Below are positions 1-4,765 of a stretch of 5,245 bases of DNA, piece after piece. The stretch is taken from positions 1-5,245 of the forward strand of contig CAIXAY010000528.1 in assembly GCA_903917505.1 (NCBI GenBank), in the 5' to 3' direction. The stretch comes from an uncultured beta proteobacterium (lineage in GTDB: Bacteria; Pseudomonadota; Gammaproteobacteria; Burkholderiales; Rhodocyclaceae). Positions within the stretch are counted from its first letter, which is position 1; each line of letters begins with the position of its first letter. A model generated the notes under the pieces. That model was not told the DNA's origin, searched no databases, and saw only the letters and a list, made by a program, of their open reading frames with translations. The translations under genes and the position numbers were made by a program.

Positions 1-305
1 GAAGCCACCAGGCCGCCGACGACAAAGACTTCAATCGCGCCCGAGCGGACCTGGTTGAGGGAATCCACTTCGCCGCCCAGTTGATTGTTCGGGAATACCT
101 TGAGTTCGAGGCGGCCATCGCTGTCTTTGAGGATGTTGGCGGCGGCTTCCACCAGCCGGGTATTCGTCGGGTGCGTGGCGGCGAGCGGATGTGCGACCTT
201 GAACGTAAACTCGGCCGCACGCGCACGCGAGATGAAGGGAACCCCCAGCAGGGGAGCGGTCGCAAGCGCCCCCAGAATGGCGCGGCGCTGTGGTGAATAA
301 GTCAT
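1..305 (-). CDS. TRAP-type periplasmic solute-binding protein, N-terminal part (runs off left edge)
   Basis: 101 complete codons are visible, starting at the ATG complementary to 303-305 and leaving the window still open. GAGGAG lies about 7 nt upstream of that ATG, which supports this start. Residues 1-30 form an export signal with an arginine pair (QRRAIL, residues 6-11), a hydrophobic stretch (about 11-25) and a basic c-region ending ARA before AEF, which fits the Tat pathway, although the consensus Phe is missing. The mature start (FTFKVAHPLAATHPTN, then a helix, then GRLELKVFPNNQLGG and VRSGAIEVFVV) is the usual opening of the DctP-like family: first beta strand, 'hP...hP' loop, helix, second strand ending FPNxQLGG, and the helix that counts the 'G.i' segment. 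Such proteins capture an organic acid in the periplasm and deliver it to DctQ/DctM membrane subunits. None is visible here. The gene follows iclR by 56 bp on the same strand, so they may be cotranscribed. The ligand cannot be read because the binding arginine lies beyond the edge. Confidence 0.88.
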   Translation of the reverse strand, partial: MTYSPQRRAILGALATAPLLGVPFISRARAAEFTFKVAHPLAATHPTNTRLVEAAANILKDSDGRLELKVFPNNQLGGEVDSLNQVRSGAIEVFVVGGLVA

Positions 306-344
306 GGTCAATCTCCTCAGGGTTGCGATTGAACTACCGACACT

Positions 345-359
345 GGCGGCATGGCCGCC
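345..359. repeat. GC-rich inverted repeat between iclR and the TRAP gene
   Basis: GGCGGC and GCCGCC are perfect 6-base arms around a 3-base loop, placed just after the iclR stop codon and about 40 bases before the next start. The RNA could form a small stable hairpin. No T-run follows on the minus strand, so it is not a convincing terminator. It might protect or tune the iclR-TRAP transcript, or be chance in GC-rich DNA. Confidence 0.3.
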
Positions 360-361
360 GG

Positions 362-1156
362 CTATGAAACTTTTTCCAGTTGCTGCTTGAACATCGGCGA
401 CACGCCGCTCAATTGAGAGAGCTCGCTTGCGCTAGCCATCAGCGCGGGGGCCAGAGAAATCATTCGCTGTTCGGTCAGGCGCACCATCGGTCCGGCAATG
501 ATCAGGATGGCCAGAACCTCACCCCCGCCGCCATAGACGGGCGCGGCCATCGAACTCATGCCCGGCAGGAACACATCCATGGTCAAGCCATAGCCGCGTT
601 TGCGCGTCGCGCGCACGTTGGCCATGACGCCCTTGATGCTGGTCGGCGCCGCCGGCCCGCAATCGCCGCGATCGGCAAGGCCTTGCAGGGCGAGCAGGCG
701 CAGGGCTTCGTCGTCGGTTTTCGTGGATAACCACACATACCCGGCCGCGCTGCACGCCAATTTCACTGCGCGGCCCATTTCCGGATCGTAACGCAGTCCC
801 TGGGCGGCCCCTTGCGCCTTGGCGACATAGATCAGCTGGTCGGCATCGACCATGGCCAGCCTGACCAGCTCGCGGCTTTTCATGGCCAAGCGTTCGAGCG
901 CCGGCTGGGCGACATCGGCGATGCCGCTGGCGCTCAGGTAGCGCAATGCGAGCGAGACGACCTGCATGGTCAAGGTGAATTCGCCGAGACGATCGTCCTT
1001 GCGCACGTAGCCGCACTCGATCAAGTCCTTGAGAAGACGGTGCGTCGCACTCAGGGGAATATCGATTTCGGCGGCCAGCTCCGTAAGGGTGCGGCCCTTC
1101 GGATGAGTCGCCAGCTCGTCGAGGATTCTTAAACTGCGCTGACTGATATTGCTCAT
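362..1156 (-). CDS. IclR-family transcriptional regulator
   Basis: A 264-residue protein, the usual IclR-family length. Residues 3-63 form the winged helix-turn-helix: QRSLRILDELATHPKGRTL, then TELAAEIDIPLSATHRLLKDLIECGYV (helix-turn-helix about 24-46) and a short wing ending in EFTLT. Residues 75-250 are the GAF-like effector domain, with the family landmarks KLACSAAGYVWLS (Cys135), a RKRGYGLT segment (186-192) and SSMAAPVYGGGGEVLAILIIAGP (201-223). The acidic pair usually seen just after RGY is replaced by DVFLPG, so the effector may be unusual. The frame stays open upstream to an ATG at 1288, but that codon lies inside the promoter and its 44 extra residues resemble no IclR N terminus. The ATG at 1156 begins MSNISQRSL, a standard family start, with a weak GGAA about 7 nt upstream. 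Members of this family are usually local repressors or activators of catabolic and transport genes that respond to small aromatic or organic acids. The neighbouring TRAP genes are the likely targets. Confidence 0.93.
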   Translation of the reverse strand: MSNISQRSLRILDELATHPKGRTLTELAAEIDIPLSATHRLLKDLIECGYVRKDDRLGEFTLTMQVVSLALRYLSASGIADVAQPALERLAMKSRELVRLAMVDADQLIYVAKAQGAAQGLRYDPEMGRAVKLACSAAGYVWLSTKTDDEALRLLALQGLADRGDCGPAAPTSIKGVMANVRATRKRGYGLTMDVFLPGMSSMAAPVYGGGGEVLAILIIAGPMVRLTEQRMISLAPALMASASELSQLSGVSPMFKQQLEKVS

Positions 1157-1205
1157 GTCGAGTTCCGTTATCGACCGGCTGATGGGTAGGTCCTCGAAAA
1201 GTATA

Positions 1206-1220
1206 TGGAAGCGGCTTCCA
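1206..1220. promoter_or_regulatory. Palindrome TGGAAGC-G-GCTTCCA in the iclR leader, possible second operator
   Basis: This is a perfect 15-bp odd palindrome with 7-base arms, about 50 bases upstream of the iclR start codon and downstream of the predicted transcription start. Its outer TGGAA...TTCCA matches the E. coli IclR operator consensus (TGGAAATNATTTCCA), which I know from the literature. It could be a roadblock or autoregulatory site, or it could form an RNA hairpin with a 6-bp stem and 3-base loop in the leader. No second copy was noticed elsewhere in the window. Confidence 0.35.
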
Positions 1221-1268
1221 GATTGCAAGTCTTTTCCAAAACATCGGCCCGGCGAGTCGAAGGACGGA

Positions 1269-1296
1269 ATTATATATGCCTTTGGCATACTTTCAA
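1269..1296 (-). promoter_or_regulatory. Sigma70 promoter of iclR
   Basis: On the minus strand, TTGAAA (1296-1291) is followed after 16 bases by a perfect TATAAT (1274-1269). This is the best promoter in the window. Transcription should begin near 1262, leaving a leader of about 105 nt before the ATG at 1156. The spacer is almost entirely filled by the palindrome at 1275-1289, so a bound regulator would block RNA polymerase. Confidence 0.75.
1275..1289. promoter_or_regulatory. Operator-like palindrome TATGCC-TTT-GGCATA (copy 1)
   Basis: A perfect inverted repeat with 6-base arms and a 3-base centre, fitted between the -35 and -10 boxes of the iclR promoter. It matches the copy at 4602-4616 at 13 of 15 positions. 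The position predicts repression by steric exclusion, and the adjacent IclR-family protein is the obvious candidate. That assignment is inference, since no protein-DNA contact can be read from sequence. Confidence 0.68.
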
Positions 1297-1339
1297 GGGG
1301 GCACGCGGCGGCCCGCAGGATTCGCGAGGGCTGCCTCGA

Positions 1340-1359
1340 GCGGCGCGGACAGGCGCCGC
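1340..1359 (-). terminator. GC-rich stem-loop after the two-domain protein gene (weak terminator candidate)
   Basis: GCGGCGC (1340-1346) and GCGCCGC (1353-1359) form perfect 7-base arms around a 6-base loop, 16 bases beyond the stop codon of the 2079-1375 gene. A competing 14-bp self-complementary stretch lies at 1354-1367. There is no U-tract on the minus-strand transcript, so termination would be inefficient or Rho-assisted. It may simply be a 3' end stabiliser. The rest of the 1157-1374 intergenic stretch holds the iclR promoter, operator and leader. Confidence 0.3.
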
Positions 1360-1374
1360 CGGCGGCGGTTACGG

Positions 1375-2079
1375 TCAGACCGAAACGGGAATTGCCGGCT
1401 CCAGCGCCGCTTCTCTATCGCTCAAGGCATGGCGCATCTGGTAAATCCCTGTCGTCACACCGTGCGCGCCGTGGCTGGCGAGTCGCGGCTCGGACAGTTC
1501 CTCGGCGGCGAGCGCTTCGACGCTGCCGCGGTCGTAACCGGTGACGAACACGACCCAGTCGACGCCGGCATCCTTGCCGCGAATGACTTGCTCTTTTGTA
1601 AAATCCGGTTTCGCCGCCGCTTCGAGCAGATGGGCGCTGACCACGCCCTCGCTGGCCGGCAGCGATGGCAACAATTGCTGACTGAGCCATTGGCGCAGCC
1701 CGGCTTCCTTGTCCGGCTCGGGACTGAAGCGCAGCAGCAGCCCGACCTGCCCGAGTCCCAGGCCGACGCTGCAGCTGACGCGGCAGAAACCCCGATTCAT
1801 GCCGCGGTAGTGCTGCATCATCCGCGCGTTCCACGGGCTCGGGTTGTTCAGCCTTGCGAGATAAGCGGGGGACGCCAGCGCGGCGACATCCGCGACCTCG
1901 TAGAGCACGAAGTAGCCGGGCTTTCCGGAGAGCGCAAGCCAGCGCGAGCCGCGCAGGAATCCTGGGATCAACATCCTTTCCTGGAAGTGCTCCTGCGAAT
2001 GCCATTTGTCGTGTTCGACGATCCCCGCGGGGGCGATGTCGAAGGACAGGACCAGTGCGGCCTTACCCAGCAGGGCCAT
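1375..2079 (-). CDS. Conserved-looking protein of unknown function, two alpha/beta-barrel-like halves
   Basis: A 234-residue soluble protein with no signal peptide or membrane segment. The start at 2079 is supported by GAGGAG 8 nt upstream. It appears to be an internal duplication. Each half has a strand, a long helix, a second strand, then a third strand followed by a helix: AALVLSFDIAP... RMLIPGFLRGSRWLAL... GYFVLYEVADVAAL (about 7-67) and VGLLLRFSPEP... LLPSLPASEGVVSAHLLEA... DWVVFVTGYDRGSVEAL (about 112-190). This is the topology of dimeric alpha/beta-barrel (EthD/Dabb/DUF4286-like) proteins, here joined into one chain. The first half carries a cluster of potentially catalytic or metal-binding residues, E22, H23, D24, W26, H27, E30, H31, E34 and R35, which the second half lacks. 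That suggests one active and one structural half. It follows fsr by 33 bp and is probably cotranscribed. Barrel proteins of this type often act on small aromatic or lactone intermediates, but no reaction can be assigned. The fold is inferred from sequence pattern only. Confidence 0.8.
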   Translation of the reverse strand: MALLGKAALVLSFDIAPAGIVEHDKWHSQEHFQERMLIPGFLRGSRWLALSGKPGYFVLYEVADVAALASPAYLARLNNPSPWNARMMQHYRGMNRGFCRVSCSVGLGLGQVGLLLRFSPEPDKEAGLRQWLSQQLLPSLPASEGVVSAHLLEAAAKPDFTKEQVIRGKDAGVDWVVFVTGYDRGSVEALAAEELSEPRLASHGAHGVTTGIYQMRHALSDREAALEPAIPVSV

Positions 2080-2112
2080 CGTCGTTTCTCCTCTAGTGGT
2101 GCTCGGTGTGCA

Positions 2113-3318
2113 TCAGGCCTTGTGCCTGCTGCGGTGGATATCCGGCAAAAAGAAGGTGAGCAACCCGATCAGCGGCAGGAAGGAGCAGAGCTTGTATACC
2201 GCGGCAATGCCCCAGAGGTCGGCGAGTTGTCCGAGAACCGCCGCGCCGATTCCGGCGAGCCCGAAAGCAAGGCCGAAGAACAGGCCGGAGACCGTGCCGA
2301 TGCGGCCCGGGAAAAGTTCCTGGGCATAGACCAGAATCGCCGGGAAGGCGGACGAGAGCACGAAACCGATGATCACCGTCAGCAGTACCGACGCGCCCAG
2401 ACCGACGTAAGGCAAGGCGAGCGTAAACGGCGCGACGCCGAGGATCGAAATCCAGATCACCCGCTTGCGCCCGATGCGGTCGCCGAGCGGCCCGCCGACC
2501 AGGCTTCCCGCCGCGACGGCGAAGAGGAAGTAGAACAAGTGGTATTGGGCCGCGGCCGTGCTGATGTCGTACTGCTGCATCAGATAAAAAATCAGGTAGC
2601 TGTTGATACTGGCCAGATAAAAGTATTTCGAGAATATCAGCGCCAGCAGCACGGCTGCCGTAAGCCGCAACTTGCCCTTCGGCAAGGCCTCTGCGCCAGG
2701 AGCGGCGCGCTTTGCCGGGCGCCGTTGCTGGTGGCGATACCAGAAGCCCACACCGGTAAGCACGACCATCGCCAGCAGCGCGCCCAGCGAGAACAGGGCG
2801 ATGCTGGCCTGGCCGCGCGGCAGGACGATCCAGGCGGCGAGCAGCGGACCGGTGGCCGAACCCGCATTGCCGCCGACCTGGAAAATCGATTGGGCGAGGC
2901 CATGCCGGCCGCCGGAGGCCAGGCGCGCGACGCGCGAAGATTCCGGATGAAACACCGCCGAGCCGGTCCCAACCAGGGCGGCGGCCAGCAAGACCAACGG
3001 GAAGCTGGCGGCGACCGACAGGACCAACAGGCCGATCAGCGTGAAGCCCATTCCCACAGCCAGCGAAAAAGGCTTCGGGTGGCGATCGGTGTAGTAACCG
3101 ACGAGGGGTTGCAACAAGGACCCCGTGCACTGGAAGGTCAGGGTGATCAGGCCGATCTGCGCGAAATTCAGGTGAAAATCCGTCTTGAACAGCGGATAGA
3201 TGGCGAGCATCAAGGACTGGATGGTGTCGTTCAGGAAATGCGAAAAGCTGATGACGCCGAGAACCTTGAATGCGGTCGACTGGACCTTGTCGGTGCCTTC
3301 CTTGACAGATGCCTGCAT
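2113..3318 (-). CDS. fsr: MFS exporter of the fosmidomycin-resistance (Fsr) family
   Basis: A 401-residue inner-membrane protein with the typical 12-helix MFS pattern: six helices in residues about 17-195, a basic cytoplasmic loop (about 194-218, RHQQRRPAKRA) and six more to about 391. It matches my memory of E. coli Fsr along its length, including SHFLNDTIQSL (26-36), GLITLTFQCTGSLLQPLVGY (56-75), VGTGSAVFHPESSRVARLASGGRHGLAQSIFQVGG (116-150), LIFSKYFYLASI (227-238), GPLGDRIGRKRVIWISILGVAPFTL (276-300) and VYAQELFPGRIGTVSGLFFGLAFG (330-353). DRIGRK is the MFS motif between helices 8 and 9. E. coli Fsr exports fosmidomycin by drug/proton antiport, but its natural substrate is unknown. The ATG at 3318 gives the family length, though its ribosome site (GAAG, then an A-rich spacer) is weak. 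It leads a likely two-gene unit with the downstream unknown protein. A metabolite exporter next to uptake genes could serve overflow or detoxification of the same compound class (inference). Confidence 0.93.
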   Translation of the reverse strand: MQASVKEGTDKVQSTAFKVLGVISFSHFLNDTIQSLMLAIYPLFKTDFHLNFAQIGLITLTFQCTGSLLQPLVGYYTDRHPKPFSLAVGMGFTLIGLLVLSVAASFPLVLLAAALVGTGSAVFHPESSRVARLASGGRHGLAQSIFQVGGNAGSATGPLLAAWIVLPRGQASIALFSLGALLAMVVLTGVGFWYRHQQRRPAKRAAPGAEALPKGKLRLTAAVLLALIFSKYFYLASINSYLIFYLMQQYDISTAAAQYHLFYFLFAVAAGSLVGGPLGDRIGRKRVIWISILGVAPFTLALPYVGLGASVLLTVIIGFVLSSAFPAILVYAQELFPGRIGTVSGLFFGLAFGLAGIGAAVLGQLADLWGIAAVYKLCSFLPLIGLLTFFLPDIHRSRHKA

Positions 3319-3353
3319 GTTTTTTGTTCTTCGCCGTAGTAAATCAGCCCGTC

Positions 3354-3382
3354 ACTATACGGCGATCGTCGCGATCCGTCTC
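3354..3382 (-). promoter_or_regulatory. Candidate promoter of fsr with a dyad in the spacer
   Basis: On the minus strand, GAGACG (3382-3377) is followed after 17 bases by TATAGT (3359-3354). The predicted start is near 3347, giving a leader of about 29 nt. The -35 box is poor (3 of 6) and the -10 box good. The spacer contains a perfect dyad, GATCG-TCG-CGATC (3364-3376), which could bind a regulator. It is unlike the TATGC palindrome of the two other promoters, so fsr is probably controlled by something else. The remaining bases 3383-3466 show nothing I can name. Confidence 0.45.
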
Positions 3383-3466
3383 GCCGACGGCATCGCCCCC
3401 GCCCCGGCCTCGGCGTACCGCCGATCGCTGAAACAGGGCCGCAGGAGACCGTGCGCAGGGACCGCG

Positions 3467-3496
3467 GCGAGCGAACGTTCAGGAAGGCCCGCTCGC
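3467..3496 (-). terminator. Stem-loop after the complete TRAP gene (weak terminator candidate)
   Basis: GCGAGCG (3467-3473) and CGCTCGC (3490-3496) are perfect 7-base arms with a 16-base loop, about 27 bases past the stop codon of the 4548-3523 gene. It sits where the transcript should end before the fsr promoter. There is no following T-run on the minus strand, so this is a structural candidate only. Confidence 0.3.
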
Positions 3497-3522
3497 AGCC
3501 CCGGCAAACGCGGTTTTGACGC

Positions 3523-4548
3523 TCACTTCGACGCGCGTAGCCGCGTCAGCTCGGCATTCACCTGAGTCACCACCGACTTCCCCACTTCGCGCGTGAATTT
3601 TTCGATCACCGGTGCCACTTTTTCGCGCAGGCGGGTGACTTCCGTCGCCGCGAGCTCATTCACCTGCATCGACTTCTTGAGTTCGTTGATCGACTGCGCT
3701 TCCTTGGCTTGCGACAGCTTGCGCTCTTCGACTTTGGCTTCGTTCGCCGCTTCACGGATAATCGACCGCTCGGCCGGCGACATCGAATCCCAGGTCTTCT
3801 TGCTCATCAGGAAAGGCATGCCGGTGTAGATATGACGCGTCATCGTCATGTATTTCTGCACTTCGGCGAACTTCGCCGACTCGATCACGCCGACCGGGTT
3901 GTCCTGGCCGTCGATGGTTTTCGTCTCAAGCGCCAGATAGACCTCGCCGAAAGTCATCGGCACGGGGCTGGCGCCCAGGGCAGTGAACATATCAACGTAG
4001 ATCGGCGCGGCGATCACGCGAACCTTGAGTCCTTGCAGATCTTCGGCTTTGGCGATCGGGCGCTTGCTATTGGTCATGTTGCGAAAGCCCAGGTCCCAGA
4101 TGCCCAGGCCGATGATTCCGTGTTCCGCGAGACCGCCGAGCAGCTTGGTACCGACCGGGCCGTCGGCAACCGCATACGCTTCCTGCGCGGTGTTGAACAG
4201 AAACGGGAAATCGAAAACCATGAACTGCTTGTCGACCCCGGCGATCAGACCGGTCGCCATGGAGGTGAAGTCCACGGTCCCTTCGCGCACCCCCGTGAGG
4301 TTTTGCGGGTCGCTTCCCATTACGGCGCCCGGATACAGCGTGACCTTGATTTTCCCCGCACTCTTTTGCGCCACCAGGTCGGCAAATTTCTGGGCGCCGG
4401 CGCCGAGCGGATGGTCCTTGGCCAGGCTGAATGCGAATTTCAGATTGCGCTCCTTGATCTCTTGCGCCTGCGCGGCAAAGCTCAGCGCGATAAACATCAG
4501 CGAAGAAAGAAAACAGATGCCGCCTCTGCGAAGTATGCTCATGTTCAT
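3523..4548 (-). CDS. TRAP-type C4-dicarboxylate-like solute-binding protein (DctP family)
   Basis: 341 residues, full length for the family. Residues 1-29 are a Sec signal: MNMSILRRGG, a hydrophobic core to about 25 and a cleavage site of the AQA/QE type. CAGGAG 6 nt before the ATG at 4548 favours this start over the ATG two codons later. The mature protein has the DctP pattern: LKFAFSLAKDHPLGAGAQKFADLV (36-59), GKIKVTLYPGAVMGSD (65-80), VREGTVDFT (87-95), then FDFPFLF (112-118). R156 (GFRNMTN) and R177 (LKVRVIAAPIYVDMFTALGASPVPM) sit where SiaP-type proteins use paired arginines to hold a carboxylate, and R177 is the near-invariant clamp residue. FGEVYLALETKTIDGQDNP (200-218) and the long C-terminal helix (about 253-300) are also typical. 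It should bind an organic acid in the periplasm and hand it to DctQ/DctM, neither of which is present in the window. Its promoter contains copy 2 of the palindrome found before iclR, so regulation by that protein is likely. Ligand unknown. Confidence 0.95.
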   Translation of the reverse strand: MNMSILRRGGICFLSSLMFIALSFAAQAQEIKERNLKFAFSLAKDHPLGAGAQKFADLVAQKSAGKIKVTLYPGAVMGSDPQNLTGVREGTVDFTSMATGLIAGVDKQFMVFDFPFLFNTAQEAYAVADGPVGTKLLGGLAEHGIIGLGIWDLGFRNMTNSKRPIAKAEDLQGLKVRVIAAPIYVDMFTALGASPVPMTFGEVYLALETKTIDGQDNPVGVIESAKFAEVQKYMTMTRHIYTGMPFLMSKKTWDSMSPAERSIIREAANEAKVEERKLSQAKEAQSINELKKSMQVNELAATEVTRLREKVAPVIEKFTREVGKSVVTQVNAELTRLRASK

Positions 4549-4597
4549 TGAAGGCTCCTGTGGTGGGCCGGGCCGGCCGTGAAAATGCCCATGTCTT

Positions 4598-4626
4598 ACT
4601 ATATGCCCTTCGCATAGTTAACGCAA
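4598..4626 (-). promoter_or_regulatory. Sigma70 promoter of the complete TRAP solute-binding gene
   Basis: On the minus strand, TTGCGT (4626-4621) is followed after 17 bases by TATAGT (4603-4598). Transcription should begin near 4591, leaving about 42 nt before the start codon, much of it very GC-rich (4562-4580). Palindrome copy 2 fills most of the spacer and overlaps the -10 box by two bases. An extra half-site, ATGCCC, lies at 4585-4590 in direct orientation, 18 bases from the one at 4603-4608. Confidence 0.68.
4602..4616. promoter_or_regulatory. Operator-like palindrome TATGC-CCTTC-GCATA (copy 2)
   Basis: An inverted repeat with perfect 5-base arms and a 5-base centre. It is nearly the same as the site at 1275-1289 (13 of 15 bases) and holds the equivalent place between the promoter boxes. 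Two such AT-rich palindromes in GC-rich DNA, both inside promoters, point to one shared DNA-binding protein, most simply the IclR-family regulator encoded here. Confidence 0.66.
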
Positions 4627-4717
4627 CTGCCTCGCCGGCGGCGATCGAAAGGGTCAGCGGCGCCGGCTTCGGCACGCCTTGCAAGCCTTGATCTTCTCCT
4701 CGGCGGCAATTGGCGCG

Positions 4718-4726
4718 TGCTAAAAT
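4718..4726 (+). promoter_or_regulatory. Candidate extended -10 promoter of the cation transporter gene
   Basis: TGC followed by TAAAAT gives an extended -10 element (TGn-TATAAT type, 5 of 6 in the hexamer). No good -35 box lies at the expected distance. Initiation would be near 4733, about 33 nt before the ATG at 4766. Bases 4627-4717 otherwise hold only small GC-rich inverted repeats. No Mg2+-type riboswitch can be fitted in so short a leader. Confidence 0.4.
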
Positions 4727-4765
4727 TCACGCCTGTTTGCAGCGCCGCGAAGGGAGAGAACCCCG

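Noticed and set aside
345..359. GC-rich hairpin as an intrinsic terminator of iclR
   Set aside because: There is no T-run after it on the minus strand, and the downstream TRAP gene has no clear promoter in the 56-bp gap, which argues for readthrough.
1157..1288. N-terminal extension of the IclR protein from an ATG at 1288
   Set aside because: The ATG falls inside the promoter, the extra 44 residues do not look like an IclR N terminus, and the ATG at 1156 gives the standard family start and length.
1276..3339. A very long plus-strand open frame (687 codons) antisense to fsr and the two-domain protein gene
   Set aside because: Its translation is low-complexity, rich in Arg, Gln, Asp and Glu, with no recognisable domain. 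It mirrors two convincing minus-strand genes, begins inside the iclR promoter and has no ribosome site. It is a by-product of GC-rich codon use.
3815..3822. GGCATGCC inside the TRAP gene as a third regulator site
   Set aside because: It contains half of the motif but lacks the TATGC/GCATA spacing and lies within coding sequence. An 8-bp palindrome is expected by chance.
3709..4551. Plus-strand open frame (280 codons) opposite the complete TRAP gene
   Set aside because: It lies opposite a clear DctP-family gene and its His/Arg/Asp-rich product has no family features, so it is a shadow frame.
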